From Aselliscus stoliczkanus (taxonomy: Eukaryota > Chordata > Mammalia > Chiroptera > Hipposideridae): DNA of 64,000 nt. Within the stretch, counting starts at the first letter, position 1. Each line of letters opens with the position of its first letter. The DNA lies in the NCBI GenBank assembly GCA_033961575.1, contig CM066738.1, forward strand, positions 101,519,478 through 101,583,477. Reading direction: 5' to 3'. Under the pieces are notes generated by a model. That model was not told the DNA's origin. It searched no databases and saw nothing but the letters and a program-made list of their open reading frames with translations. Shown one piece after another: positions 1-12,239 of this stretch. The position numbers and the translations under genes are program-made.

Positions 1-537
1 TGTTTATTTTCCAAGGTTTCACAAATCCAATGCAGCCCTTAAGCTTCTGGTTTCAAAGTCTCTCTCTCCAGCATGTCATACGTCACATGTGCCCGAAGCG
101 GCAGCCACCCCAACCCTCTGCTCTGAGCACTCTCACTCCTTCCGGCCACGCCTCCTTCCCCTCCCCCACTGATGGCCACAAGGGCTGCCCCTGTCATTTC
201 TTCATTGTGTTGATGCTTCTGTGCTGCTTGCATTTGGCCTGGCATTGCTGGACCAGCTCTTCTCTGGCTGTAAGAGATGGGAGAAAATACCTTCCCCTAC
301 CTTCATTCATTGTTTGAAAAAAGAATCAAATGAGTATTCGCTGTATGGCAGGCAATGCTGGGTGTGTTGGTAACTAAAATAAATAAGAGAACAGCTTTCC
401 AGGAGTTCCGACTCTAACAGGGAGACAAGCAAGACAACTAGCCCCACCCACTCTGGGTGCTGAGTGCGATGGCAGAGTTCTGCAGGCACGACGTAAGGGC
501 TATAGGAGCAGAAAAGGGGGGGAAAAGCACCTTGAAT
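1..537. other. unassigned non-coding sequence
   Basis: No gene or repeat recognised. The short open frames here have no domain, and the two longest overlap on opposite strands. Confidence 0.5.
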
Positions 538-539
538 TA

Positions 540-604
540 TTAGGTTGGTGCAAGAGTAATTGCAGTTTTTGCCATTACAAGTAATTGTTTTCGCACCTAC
601 CTAA
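540..604. mobile_element. MADE1/Hsmar1-like mariner MITE, internally shortened
   Basis: A 65-bp element starts TTAGGTTGGTGCAAGAGTAA and ends with the near-complement TTTTCGCACCTACCTAA. It is flanked by TA at 538-539 and 605-606, the mariner target-site duplication. From memory the MADE1 consensus is an 80-bp palindrome with these ends, so this copy seems to have lost about 15 bp from the second half. It has no coding capacity. It sits at the edge of an antisense LTR-like repeat. Confidence 0.8.
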
Positions 605-606
605 TA

Positions 607-800
607 GTTCCCTATGGCTGTTATAAGAAGTTACCCCAACTTAGAGGCTTAAAACAACACAAATTTATTATCTTGTAGTTCTAGAAGTCAGAAGCCGAAC
701 ATCAATCTCACTGGGCTACAAAGGTGTCCGCAGAGCTTTGTTCCTTTGCAGGATCCCGGAGCAGGTTTGGGGAGAGTGAGGAAAGCAGCAGAGAGCTTAC
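607..800 (-). mobile_element. LTR-like fragment, MLT type, antisense
   Basis: The stretch GGCTTAAAACAACACAAATT, then TTTATTATCTTGTAGTTCTAGAAG and later CTCACTGGGCTACAAAGGTG match a widespread mammalian LTR-like repeat that reads this way in antisense. The exact subfamily is not certain. The 3' limit is vague. Confidence 0.55.
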
Positions 801-2029
801 TCATTTTCTTTTAAGACTACCATGGAGCTTGGCGATGAAATATTTGCAGGAAATGAACACCAAATGAATGTGTGAAGGAAGGAATGGTGAGCAGCCCTTC
901 ACGGAGAGGGCACAGCAAAGCAAGGACTGAGGAGTCAGAGGCGACCAAGCAACAGTTTCCTTTCTGCCATCCTGGTATCTAAAGTCCCTCTTTTACAGAT
1001 AAATGGGGTGCAGCCATCCAGTTGGACACAAACGTAGCTTGGTGGAATGGCCACAAAAATTCAGGCATGCCACCATACTCCCCCTCCCCTGGTACCAGAC
1101 TGTAACTGGCATCCCTGTGTTTGACCTCAAAGCATAAAATCCCCGTGACTCTCGAAGGAGCTGCTGTGCCACTTGTGACAGCTTCGTGGCTCTGTATTTA
1201 TTTAGCTCTCACTCCTTGCAAAAACACTATCAACGTTCAGTTGAGTGCCAAAGAAAGGGGTCAGAAGGCAAGTGGTTTAAACTACCTATACTTAACAGCT
1301 CCTTCCTACAAAAACTAGTTTCTTTCTTGTAAGGCCGAACTTGTTCTCCAAACTGGGAGCCATTAATAAATCAAAGCACGCTGAATTGTGTCATTACCAT
1401 AGGAAACTCTACCCATCTGGAGGCATTGGGCCTCCTCTCTGGAAAATCAAGACATTCTGGAAAAGTGTGAAAGTTGTTCCAGCTCACTGATAGGATGCCT
1501 TCCCAACATCAGGGAACTTGTAGCCAACAGTAACTATTTTGAGGCCAGCTTTATTTTTTCTTCTGGCCTGAATTCCCTGAAATGTAAGGTCAAGGTTAAG
1601 AAAACTTAGAGCTGCAGTTTAGGGGATTGAAGGAAAACAGATTTAGCATAAGCCTTCAGAATGCTGCCATTTCTGTGTGTAGGGGGGTAGGGGTGAGGAG
1701 TGGGGTGGGTGAGGGCTTTGGTGCAGCAAGCTTTGGGTTAAAGAAGAGATTTTTTTCCCCTGAGGTCAACCTTTCCCTAAGCATTCTCACCTTATGTTTT
1801 CCCATGAAATGGGCCTTTTCCCTGTAGCTGTGTGAGTATCCCTGAAAGAACCCAAACCCTGTTTGTGATACCACTTTTTATTGCCAGGCTGAGGTGCTGA
1901 TTGCAGACCCAAGATTATACGAGAATGCACATTCTCCCCAGCTCTGTGTAATTAATGTGCTTGTGATGAGAACACAGCCTCCTGGGGTCCCTATCAAGGT
2001 TACACTTGTGCTCCATCTTACCTTGACAA
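801..2029. other. unassigned sequence with a G-rich tract
   Basis: No gene or repeat recognised. A G-rich run at 1681-1716 has at least four runs of three or more G with short loops, a possible G-quadruplex on the plus strand. Confidence 0.45.
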
Positions 2030-2270
2030 CAATTCTAGCTACCCTTTATCGACTATTCACTCCATCCCAAGGGCTCTTCTAGGTGATTTAGTGATGTCAT
2101 GTCATCCTGACAACAAGCCTGCCAGGAAGTGTTATTACCCCCATTTTATAGATGAGGAAAACTGAAGTATGGAACCATCAATCAGTCATCTAAGATCACC
2201 TGGCTAGTAAGCAGTGGGGCCTGGAATCAGATGTAGGTTGTCTGATCTGGGAGAGCACACCCTTAGCCAC
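2030..2270 (-). mobile_element. MIR SINE, antisense
   Basis: The order of MIR reverse-complement landmarks is clear: a diverged start, CCCATTTTATAGATGAGGAAAA near 2140-2160, a diverged CACCTGGCTAGTAAGCAGTGG and GGAATCAGATGTAGG. It is an ancient tRNA-derived SINE and a fossil. Confidence 0.8.
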
Positions 2271-3880
2271 AACCTGTCCGGTTCTGGCTCTAGACAGAAA
2301 GGCTAGTTTGCATAAGCAGTCACTATCTAAGCCACCCATTCCCCTCCTCAACAGAAACCTCATTTCTGTCTGTCTCCATTGTTTGCTGATAGGTCTGATC
2401 CCCACTGAGCCTTTGGAGACTCTTAGTAGCCTGAGTCCCCAGTCGAGGCAGCCCAGACTTTGCCTACAGAAAGGTCTAGGGTTCCCTTAAGAAAAGAGGA
2501 AGTGAATCCTGTTTGTTCCACACAGTGTCCTGCGGCAAGTTCTTGCCTTTCAAGATTAGCTGGCCAAATTGGGTGATTCATGGCACCAAGGTTCTTAGAA
2601 CAGTTCCTGTGTGAGGCAGACAGCTCTGCTGAGCTCCATGGCCACAGGCTGTGTGTGTAATTCCAGGCAGCCATCTGCAAATTCATAAAGAGTCAAGAGA
2701 GACCTTGGTGTGCAAATGAAAATGGATGACTATGAAAGTTGCCATATCCAGAAAAGCAAGTTCAAGCACGTGTGGGCATGAGGGACATACATGCAAACAA
2801 AAGGAGGACACGTTACTACATTATTTACAAGAAACAATTCAGGGTCACTTAGGATTTGTTTAGACTCTGAAGCCCAAGTTTAGGATTGAAGACAAGGTAC
2901 TTGATACATGTTCGGATATTTCATTTAAGCTTTGTGCATGGTATGTTCCTAATGACAGATTGGTGAATAAAAAAGAATAAGGATTTATTTAGTGCATCTT
3001 TGCATTCTTCATGTAAGATGGACATCTCTTATTTGTTAAGTGATTCCACCAAGGTCAAGGGAAGCAATCAGTTATCTTCATTTCACTGACAGTTATGTAG
3101 TCATTTGCAAAGTTTTATCGTTATCAGCGTTGTCATCATCCTCCTCCTCCTCATCATCATCATAGTAGTGAGAAAGATCAGCTGCTTTAGGTATGAAAAC
3201 TGGGGGCTGGTAGCCAGTGTCCAGGTCAGCCTGTCTCACGTGACCATATTAACCTCCCGCTCAATGGGGCTGGAGGCTATAGCTTGGCTGCCTTGCTTGG
3301 TTCTCTGTTATTTATGATTTTCTGGATCTTTACTATCAACCTAGTTTCTGAGGATTTCCAGCTATAGCTGGCTTTCCTGAGGGGGGAAAAAAAAACACAA
3401 AAAGCAGAGGAATGACTGGGTATGTAGGTGCTCTAAGACAAAGGACTTAGCCGGAACCCCAGGGAGGGAAGTGGGTGGGAAGCTGGCACCCACCCAGGAG
3501 GGGCTGAGCACTGGCTCGTTGGGTGGGCAGGGAGCTGAAGCAGAGGCATCTGGATATGAGGATCCCGAGCTCTGTCTGCAGCCAGCGTTAAGGACGAGAC
3601 CCAGGTTCAGGACTCCATTCCCCTCTGTGAATCTGGGGTATTGCTCAGGGCTCGGTCATTGATTGTTCATGTAATTAACAGATAGTGAAGGTTTCTAGAT
3701 CCCTGGATTCCAGTTTTGCCAGAAGTTCTGCACTGCTTAGCCACCTCCCCAGACCCTGACAGCCTGGGAGAGGAAAAGGAAATAGAATTAAAATTCCATC
3801 CGAAGCTTTCCCTATTGGCCCAGTTCTGCTAGGCGGCTGAGTGGGAAAGGTTGGAAGTTAAGGTTTAATGAGGTGTTGTG
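2271..3880. other. unassigned non-coding sequence
   Basis: No gene or repeat recognised. A short imperfect TCC/TCA triplet tract lies near 3136-3166. The minus open frame at 2423-2686 (87 codons) shows no domain. Confidence 0.4.
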
Positions 3881-3927
3881 ATTGTTAGAGGTGGCCTGGT
3901 GGTCCCTGATGGGAGATTACTCTAATC

Positions 3928-4045
3928 GTGGAGCGGCCTGCCAGAGGCAATGGTGAGCAGACCCGCGGGGAAGGCGACCTCCCTGTGCCTCGCACTGAAG
4001 ACGCCCCCTTGCGGGCAGCACCACTGCTTTAGGAGGCTACGGCCT
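3928..4045. promoter_or_regulatory. CpG-rich patch with a CTCF-like motif
   Basis: About nine CpG dinucleotides fall within some 120 bp, in a window where CpG is otherwise rare. At 4002-4017 the reverse strand reads CCCGCAAGGGGGCGT, close to the CTCF core. CAATGGTGAGC at 3949-3959 could also act as a splice donor. No open frame with protein-like features was seen. It could be a small regulatory element, an exon edge, or a chance cluster. Confidence 0.3.
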
Positions 4046-5099
4046 GGCTTTTCAGGATCAATGTTAACGCAAACATTTTATGAGTATTAGAAGCGTCTTC
4101 CCCCATTCTCCATGGCCAACAAACCACAGAGACTGCATGCAAACAGCTTTGTCATTTCTCTCCACGAAACATTAGGGAAAAGTCTTGTAAAACAATTGAA
4201 TGGCGATGGTGTTAGTAAACGATTCTCCCCCACCTCTTCTCCCCATCAAGGAAAGCTATCCAGAGCGCTCTAACACCTCATGCATTCATTCAGGAGAGTC
4301 AGCGTTTGGGTGATTTTGTTTGAGTTTATTTTGCTTTGGGGGAGAGGGGTGGGACGTGTTTCTGTACATAAATGACACGTTTTAGAAACAAATCAGAGAG
4401 AAACAGTGGCCCTCATGGCAGCTCACTCTTGCCGAGTTAACTCGCAGCGCTCTAACCTCAAAACGCATGCTTTGACACATAGTCACAGCTGGCCAAGGTT
4501 GTTTCTACTTACTCATCTTCCTCCAGGCTCCTAAAACATTTTCCTGGAATATGCTCCTGGTGGGAGGAGGGGCGGGGGGAGTGGAGGGTGGGCTGTTATT
4601 TATAATCCCACATAATCTTCATTCTCATACTGAACACATCCAGGGGTTACTTTCCACAGCGAGAATAACAGCCCATGTGAGCTGGGAGGAATGCAAGGGA
4701 GGTACTTGGCTCTCCTGATACCTCCAACCTGCATCCAATTTAAAAGAGCCTTGGCCTTCTGAGGAGGGCTGAGAAATGATGGCCCCTCGCACAGGCTGGC
4801 CTGGCCCATGCTTCCGTGTATGCCTGGGCTTCAGCAGGGATACATGAGCACTCTGTGACAATGACAGTAACAAGGATACTGGCTCTGATCAGATGGGGTG
4901 CTGCTTGTTGCATCTTTGAGCCTTAACTTTACTGCTCACACAACTAAGCTCACCCTTGAATCGATGATAAATTCTGGAATGAATGAGCTTCGGCTGGAAG
5001 CAGCTACAGGGTGTCTTCAGAAGAGACAGAAGAGATCGTGTAAGGATGCGATTTAGAGAAGTAGGAATAAACTAGTCTTAGGAAGAGGAGAGATTTTGG
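4046..5099. other. unassigned sequence with a G-rich tract
   Basis: Mostly unique-looking sequence. A G-rich run at 4558-4592 contains five runs of three or more G on the plus strand. The overlapping minus open frames at 4600-4873 look like chance frames. Confidence 0.4.
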
Positions 5100-5320
5100 A
5101 ATTACCTCCATGGGTTCAGAACCATGCTGTACCTGACTAGCTTGGGACCATAGTCAAGCTACATAACCTTTTTAATCCTCAGTTTTCTCATCTTTAAAAT
5201 GGAGAGGATAATTCCCATTACATAGGTTACTATAAGGTTCGATAATACATGAAAATCCTATCCAGAACAGATTACTGGGCATATAAAATGTGCTTGGTAA
5301 ACAATTAAAAAAAAAAATTC
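5100..5320 (+). mobile_element. MIR SINE, sense
   Basis: Diverged MIR landmarks appear in order: GACCATAGTCAAGCTACATAACC, CTCAGTTTTCTCATCTTTAAAATGG and GGTTACTATAAGGTTCGATAAT. Ends are ill-defined. Confidence 0.7.
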
Positions 5321-6445
5321 TGTGAGTGTGCACTTTGTGACTACAGAAATCATAAATAAGCATCCTAATTTTATCCAACACTCAGGATCATAAGAAAGTC
5401 ACTTCATTAGGTCTTTGTCTCAGATTTTCCTCCTATAAACTGATGTGCCTAGCTCAAGGATGGGGCAATTCATTAAATAATATTTACAGGGTGCTTTAAA
5501 TTATCAAGAGGCATATTATCAATACGAAATGTCATTCTGCCATCCTTCATCAGTTCTGAGGTCAAGAGAGAGTCTCTTAACCTTTGTGAATATCTTTGTT
5601 GAACTTGTAGGAGTATTTGATAAAGTGTTCCACCAGCGAGCTTGTTTCACACACTAAAGATTCTTCCTACCACCACGGGTGTTCTATAAGCACAGTCAGT
5701 TGAATGAAGCATGCACAATTTGGCTACACACAATGTCCCTTGTGTAATTAATTAATTGCATGACAACCAAGTAATCAACGAGCTTTGGAGTTTAAATGAG
5801 TGCTTTCTGAAAAATCCTAGTGGCCAGCAATTACTTATTAAGGATGATGAGGAGAGTGAATATGAGGAAACCCAAAACTGCAATGCTTTCTTTGGTGATT
5901 CATGATATTGCCAGTTGGCTTACAGCTGGAATAGACTGGGGCAGGCTTTTCTAATCAAGGCTCATTCTGGGAAACATCTTCCTCTCCTTTGGCTCATCTA
6001 CAGCTAAGATGGACTCAATTAGCCAAATCATGGATCATATGAGGAGCCAGAAAAATTGGTCCTTTTCAGCCATATCGTCCTTTATCACACAGTACTAGTA
6101 CACTGGATTATATCACTCATGTTGAAATTCAGAGAAATCTGGGAAATTCCCAGAAAACCATGGTTAACTCAGGAGGTTCCCTTAGTAATGCTGTGAACAT
6201 TATACATACAGATGCTATAGGCTCCCATGCTCACATGATACTCTTGAAGTCTGGAATTTAAACAGAATATGGATTGGAAAGTTACCAAAGGAGAACTTTC
6301 CAATATGCTATTAATTAAAGCCATCCCACAATTGCAGGAACATGTTTCTATGACTCAGTCACTCTTTCTAGCTAAGCAATAGGAATAAATACTAATATGG
6401 GGTATTTCAGCTACTTGGGGCTTTAACAATCCATTTCCTGGTGTT
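5321..6445. other. unassigned AT-rich sequence
   Basis: No gene or repeat recognised. A homeobox-like TAATTAATTAATTGCAT stretch lies at 5746-5762, which on its own is weak evidence for regulation. Confidence 0.4.
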
Positions 6446-6902
6446 ATATGGATTGAATTGTGTCCTTCAAAAAGATATGTTGAAGTCCTAATCCCAGGAC
6501 CTCAGATTGTGACCTTATTTGGAAATAGGGTTTTGGCAGATGGAATTGGCTAAGATGAAGTCAGGTTAGAATAGATGGGTTCTTACATGCAAATACAATA
6601 TCACTAATGTTCTCATAAAGAGGAGAAAAGGCAGACAAGGAGAGAGGACATGTGACGTGTGACAGAGGCAGAACTTGTTGTGATGCATCTATTGTACAAG
6701 CCAAGGAATGACAAAGATTGCTGGAAAACCCCAGATGCTAGAAGAGGCAAGAAGGATTCTCCCATACAGGTTTCAGAAAGAACATGGCCCTGCTGACACC
6801 TTGAATTTGAACTTCTATCTCCCAGAACTGTGAGACAATACATTTCTGTTGTTTTAAGTCACTCACTTTGTGATCCTTTGTCAAGGCAGAGCTAGGAAAC
6901 AA
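6446..6902 (+). mobile_element. solo LTR, MLT1A-type (ERVL-MaLR), sense
   Basis: Almost the whole length follows the MLT1A-type consensus as I remember it: GAATTGTGTCCTTC..., ATGTTGAAGTCCTAATCCC, GTGACCTTATTTGGAAATAG, ACAAGCCAAGGAATG, CCAGAACTGTGAGACAAT, and CTGTTGTTTTAAGTCACTCAC. It is an old non-coding LTR of an endogenous retrovirus-like element. No internal viral sequence adjoins it. Confidence 0.9.
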
Positions 6903-7760
6903 GTTCACCTGGTGTGTGCACTTCTTTTAACTCTATTTGATGTCAATGTGTTATACATAAAGGGAGAATTAGGTTAAATGTTCAGAACTTAATCCTTAAA
7001 CCATTTGCATCTGATATCACTTCAGGCCTCATCAATAAATATTGCTGCAACCTAAGTGTTCCCGCAGAGGGCTTCACATGGCTCCTAGGAACTCTACATG
7101 CAGCCCTAAAAGTCCTTATAAGGAAAAGCAATTGACATTGTAAACTGTCAAAATTCTGTGATTTAAAGCCTTACTATGTCTCTTTGTTTAGTTATACAAT
7201 CACCAAATGGAATATTTATCAAATGGTCAGTTCTTAGAAGGTAGCCACTAGAAAGTATCACCAGGAGAGCATATGGTACTGTTAGTTCCAGGATCATAAA
7301 TAAGCCAGGTAGAAACTTCTAAAGAATTACTGAGACTTTTGTTGGCACTGGTGAATTGTGGCTCCCATCCTGGTTAGCCTTGCTAATGGTTGAGTTGCTT
7401 TAACCACTATGTCCACTAGTGAATGTTGTAGAAAACCAGAATTCGATCGATTTCTAGGATTCACTCCCTTTGTCTTTAGTTGTTTTTTTAAAGATCATGC
7501 TTTATAAATGTTTTTAAGAGGATGCACAGATGAAGAGAAAAAGAGTTTAAACCGGTGATTGGATAGAGGACCTCTATGTGCTGGAATATTTGACTGCTGT
7601 TAATATTTCATTTGCAAAGCATTATTTAATGACATGTGGAATGTTTAATATATATTTTGGTGAGGAAAATCAGGATGAGAAATTCATACGTAGCTTGATA
7701 CACCTTAAGAATTCTAAGGGTATTAACCATTCCACTAATCTTTGGTGTGCAGACTGGAAT
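6903..7760. other. unassigned AT-rich sequence
   Basis: No gene or repeat recognised. Confidence 0.4.
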
Positions 7761-7768
7761 TTTTAGAG

Positions 7769-7988
7769 CAAGGATTCTCAATCTTGGCACTCGCGGCATT
7801 TTAAGCCAGATAATTCTTTGTTGTTAAGTATGGCCCTGTGCAGTGTAAGATGTTTAGCAGCATTCCTGGTCTCTACTCACTAAATGACAATTGGACAGAC
7901 CTCTGCCCTCCCAGTTGTGACCATCAAAATGTCTCCAGACATTTCTGAATATCCTCAGGAGTGGCAAAATCAACTTTGAGAACCATTG
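7769..7988 (-). mobile_element. MER5A hAT-Charlie element, antisense
   Basis: The reverse complement starts CAATGGTTCTCAAAGTTG and carries ATGTCTGGAGACATTTTG and GGTCACAACTGGGAGG, typical of MER5A. It is flanked by 8-bp direct repeats, TTTTAGAG at 7761-7768 and TCTTAGAG at 7989-7996 (7 of 8 identical), the length expected of hAT insertion. It is non-autonomous and without coding capacity. Confidence 0.9.
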
Positions 7989-7996
7989 TCTTAGAG

Positions 7997-10639
7997 AAAA
8001 TTGAGATTCAGTTTGGTGAGTCAAATTTACAATGGTAGACATCACTGGTGATTCTTTTAAAGTCTAGCTTTATAATAATTCAGGCTGTAATAAAAAATAA
8101 AGCAAGATCTTCAATATAATCATGAGTCATCATGAGTCTATTGTTAGTGATGAGTGGGGGGGGGGAACCAAAAATGTTTTAATGGCCTGACAGGTAGGTT
8201 TTCTGAACCTATCTGCACCCATTCTGAAGTCAGGCAAAAATGTCCCTGTCACACACACACTAACAGGCAGTTTGATGGGACACACAATATCTTGGACACT
8301 GTTTTTTAATGGGACATCACCATGACCAAATTAATAGCTCATAAAACTGAATGGGGAGTAACAAAATTCTAATTCTAAATGAGGAACTTCAAATACCACC
8401 TCACTCAGAGATTCCATTTGTATCAGACAAAAGATGACGCAAAACTTAATTTCCTGACGGTTTATATGCTTCAGTGGGAATGGGGCAAGCAAGGTTACAG
8501 GATAAACCCAACTATGGGACATGTGGTTAAAGTTAACAAAAAAACAAAACAAAAGAACAGTGAATGGCAACACCATAATGCATACAACCAAAGCAAAACA
8601 AAACAAAAAGTTAACATCAAAACGGAGCTTGTAGTCATGATTATATCCTTTTCAGTGGAACTGTGATGAGTTTGAACAACACTTTAATACTGGGAATGCT
8701 GGTATAAGATTTTCAAACTCTCCACGCCATTTGACTGTCAGTGTGTTCATTAAAGCTATGTGAATCTCAGCTTCCTTGTCTGTAGAATGACAAAGTTGGA
8801 CTCAATAGGATCTGTGACTGCTTTTCAACTGAAACATTCCTTGAGCTATGTAATAGTTCATTTGTCAGTATGATAATCCGCACCACAAAGGAACGGAGCA
8901 GTACTGGGAAGTTTCTTACAATAAGAGTTGACTTAAATGCTTCAAGGGGTTTGCCCAAAAAGATTTTTACATTAAGCAGCAAACATGCTCAAACCCCAAC
9001 AGAGTGAATCCTTCCATTTTCACTTGAGACCTATTGAGAGATCCAACTTAGATCAATATGAGAAGGGAGAGAAAGATTCACTGATTTCTCACTGCAAACT
9101 CAACAGATTTAAGAAAACTCCTATGCCGAAAAAGACTGGTCTCTTTAAGATAGAGTTGAGGAGGACAGCACATGTATTAATGTCCCTAAGTCACTAACTA
9201 AAATGAGAAAGATATCCCAGGGAATTATAGTGGGTGACCAGGGCTGATTTCGAAAACCACCAATCCATCCATTGAATTTATTGCAAGTGAAAATTTGTGA
9301 TCAGGCTAATGAGAGGATTTTGTTAACATATTATACAGGCAAATGGTGGAAAAAATACATTTCTACTCAGAGGCATTCTTTACTGGTTCTAATATATGAC
9401 GGGAAGAGAGGAGCCCCCAGAAGTATAAAGAGAGGGGAAAAAAATTTTCTTCCTCTGTGCTGGGAGCCAGGGAGGCCCCAGGGAGCCTTTAAAACATGAT
9501 TGTCTTGAGAGAAGGGAATGAAAAGGGCCCTTGAATTGCTTGAGGAAAAGGCCTAAGCTTACAGCCCCAACTATGCTCACGCCCCCATTCTGGGTGTCAG
9601 CCACTGATTCCCTGTCACCATCCACTACTGACAGGCCACCCCACAAAGGCGCTCACCAACTCACACCCTCACCTACCCCCAGCCGCACCTCACCTTGTCA
9701 GCTCTTTGCTCCTAGGATACAAGGCTAGGTTAGTTTGCTTTAAAATGAAGGTGTAGCCATGGAATTTCAATTCCTAATTTATTCATTTTTTTAAAGTTTC
9801 TTCCAATTCTAACACAAGGGAATTCGAATTTGTATCCAATTTGTGATGCTAATATGTAAAAAAAAAGCAAAGATCGTGTGGCAATGACCCGAGGCAGGCA
9901 TTGCAGATCCTTTCCAGTGCAAGCGCTATAGCCCTACATTCAAGTTTCTCATGGCCATACCAGAAATACTTAGTTTAAGTGAATGGAAAGACCCAGCACT
10001 TGGAAAGAATTACACTAGCCTTATTTGTTCCAATAAACAACTAAACTTCTTGTTGCTCAATAAGAATCAAAACTGACATTGTAAAAGAAAACATCAGAAA
10101 ACATAAAACCTTGGACTGTGTTTTGTTGGGGCTGATTGATATTTTTCAGACTCTTCTGATGATCCTGAGGGAGAAGCCTATTTTGGTTTCCACAATGTCA
10201 GTAAAAAAATTACTTCTCTGGAAAACCGGCTACAAATTGGCCCAAAGCTTTTTCCGATTCCAATTCCAATTTGTATCTATTGAAATATTTTGGGCCCATG
10301 GAGCAGCATTAGATGGAAGTAAGCTTACATCATATAACTTGAAAGACTCATTCTGCATAATTCTGTAATTAACAATGAGATCAGATAAAATAGCAAAAAT
10401 TTGAAATTTAATCATGATTGCGGTTCTCTTAACAGTGGGTCTGGGGCAGATTTTAAAGATTCACTTGACTTAAATAGGCTGTGGTTGTGTCTGTCCAGGC
10501 CAAGTAAAGAAAAGAACTGAGCCAAGCAATGGTCTGAACAATGCAAGCAAGGAGAAAGTACTCTTAGAAGAGGTTTCTCTGTGAAAGATACTGAACTAGG
10601 CACACTGGGCGAGATGAATGAATGAGATGCATGGAAATA
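7997..10639. other. unassigned non-coding sequence
   Basis: No gene recognised. A run of about eleven G lies at 8156-8166. A weak MIR or L2-like bit (CTTCCTTGTCTGTAGAATG) is at 8771-8789. A short proline-rich open frame at 9531-9728 is low-complexity and not convincing. Confidence 0.4.
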
Positions 10640-11205
10640 ATGAGGACTTATTGTAGATACAATTCTAAAATGGCCCTCCAAGGTTTCCTGCCCTAACAGT
10701 GAGATATCACAGTCGTGCTAAAATTATGTTACAGGGTGAAAGGGATTTTGCAGATGTAATTAAGGTTACTAATCAGTTCACTTTGAGCTCATCAAGGCAG
10801 AGGTTATCTGGATGTGCCTAATGTAATCATGTGAGTCTTTTTCTTTAAAGCAGAGAGTTTTCTCCAGCTGATGGCAGAGGGGAAAGTCAGACTGGAAACA
10901 CCAGAAGGATTGGACACATGGCCTGCAGGCTCAAAGGTGGAGGGGATCTATGAGCAAGACAGAGACTAGTCTACAGAGGGCAATAGTGACCCAGTCGATA
11001 GCATGGAAACACGGACTTAGTTCTACAAGTGCAAGGAGCTAAGGCCAACAACCGGAATGACCTTGGAAAGGGATTCTTCTCAGAGCTCCAGGTTGTAGCG
11101 CAGTCTCTCCAGCATTTTGATTTGGGCCTTGTTGGGACCTGAGTGGAGAACCCAGCTGAGCTCACTCACACTTTTGACCTATGAAACCATAAGAATAAAC
11201 GGATG
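10640..11205 (+). mobile_element. LTR-like repeat, MLT/ERVL type, sense
   Basis: GGATTTTGCAGATGTAATTAAGG, TCACTTTGAGCTCATCAAGG, a TCAGACTGGAAACACCAGAAGG block and an ending ATGAAACCATAAGAATAAACGG with an AATAAA signal follow the plan of MLT/ERVL LTRs. The subfamily is not identified and ends are approximate. No coding sequence. Confidence 0.6.
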
Positions 11206-11403
11206 TTGTCTGTAGCTGAGAAGTTCACGGTAATGTGTTCCATAGCAATGGAAGGCTCATACAGGACTTTCAGCAAAGTTTGGGTACAAGATCTAAACTT
11301 TTGTCATGTGCTATTGTATCTATCACATAGAAAAGGGGTCTTTGTTCAAAAATGTTTTATCGTGGAAGATTTCAAACCACACATTTATCATTTATTACCT
11401 ATT

Positions 11404-11441
11404 TGTGTGTGTGTGAGAGAGAGAGAGAGAAAGAGAGAGAA
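11404..11441. repeat. (GT)n(GA)n microsatellite
   Basis: A short GT run followed by GA repeats with one interruption. Confidence 0.85.
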
Positions 11442-11467
11442 TCTTAAAACTAATCAGAAAAGAATTT

Positions 11468-11580
11468 CTTAAATTGTGGCTAGGGCAAGATCTGTGTCAG
11501 CATCACCTGGAAAGTTCTAGAAGATTTGAGCTCCATTACCAGACCTATTGAGTCAAAATCTACAGTATCATTTAAAAGTC
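11468..11580. mobile_element. hAT-Charlie-like MER fragment
   Basis: AGCATCACCTGGAAAGTT, CCAGACCTATTGAGTCA and AATCTACAGTATCATTTAA fit a common mammalian hAT-type MER repeat (CATCACCTGG ... GACCTACTGAATCAGAATCT). Its exact family is not assigned. Confidence 0.55.
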
Positions 11581-11581
11581 C

Positions 11582-12052
11582 CCAGGATGAACCTGGAAGG
11601 CATTATGCTAAGCACAATAAGTCAGACAGAGAAAGACAAATAATATGTGATCTCACTAATATGTAGAATCTAAGAAAGCCAAACTGATACAGAGAGCAGA
11701 CTGGTGGTTGTCAGGGGCTGAAGGTGGGGAAAATGGGGACATGTTATTCAAAGGCTACAAACTTCCAGCTATAATATAAACACATTCTGGGGATCTAATG
11801 TACAACATTATGACTGTAGTTGACAATACTGTATTGTATACTTAAAAGTTGCTAAGACAGCAAATCTTGAATGTTCTTACCACATACACACAAAAATGGC
11901 AACCATGTGAGGTGATGGATGTGTTAATGGCCCTTATGTGATAATCATTTCACAATATATACATGTATCAAACCATCACATTGTACACCTTAAATATACA
12001 CAATGTTATATGTCAATTATATCTCATTAAGGCTGGAAAAAATATTTTAGAA
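11582..12052 (+). mobile_element. LINE-1 3' end, sense, 5' truncated
   Basis: Starts in the end of ORF2 (AGCACAATAAGTCAGACAGAGAAAGACAAATA... TGTGATCTCACT), continues through the 3' UTR with CAGACTGGTGGTTGTCAGGGG, GTATACTTAAAAGTTGCTAAGA and TGTACACCTTAAATATACAC. The reading frame is decayed. It is related to the 34.0-35.1 kb copy but older and shorter. Confidence 0.85.
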
Positions 12053-12239
12053 AGAAGTCCCAGGATTCGGTAACACACCTAAGGGGACTCGAAGCTGTCA
12101 CTCTCCAACAATCCCAGCTTCCCCCCAAAACAGTCTCATTCCTCATATCCAGCTTGGTACGGATCTATGGCTGGTCCCTTCTCTCCTCTCTTCCATCCAC
12201 GATTCTCTACAGAGAGAGGAGAGCAGGTCACAGTGCACA

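Noticed and set aside
6446..6902. An endogenous retrovirus with internal genes
   Set aside because: Only a solo LTR is seen; no primer-binding site, gag, pol or env similarity on either side.
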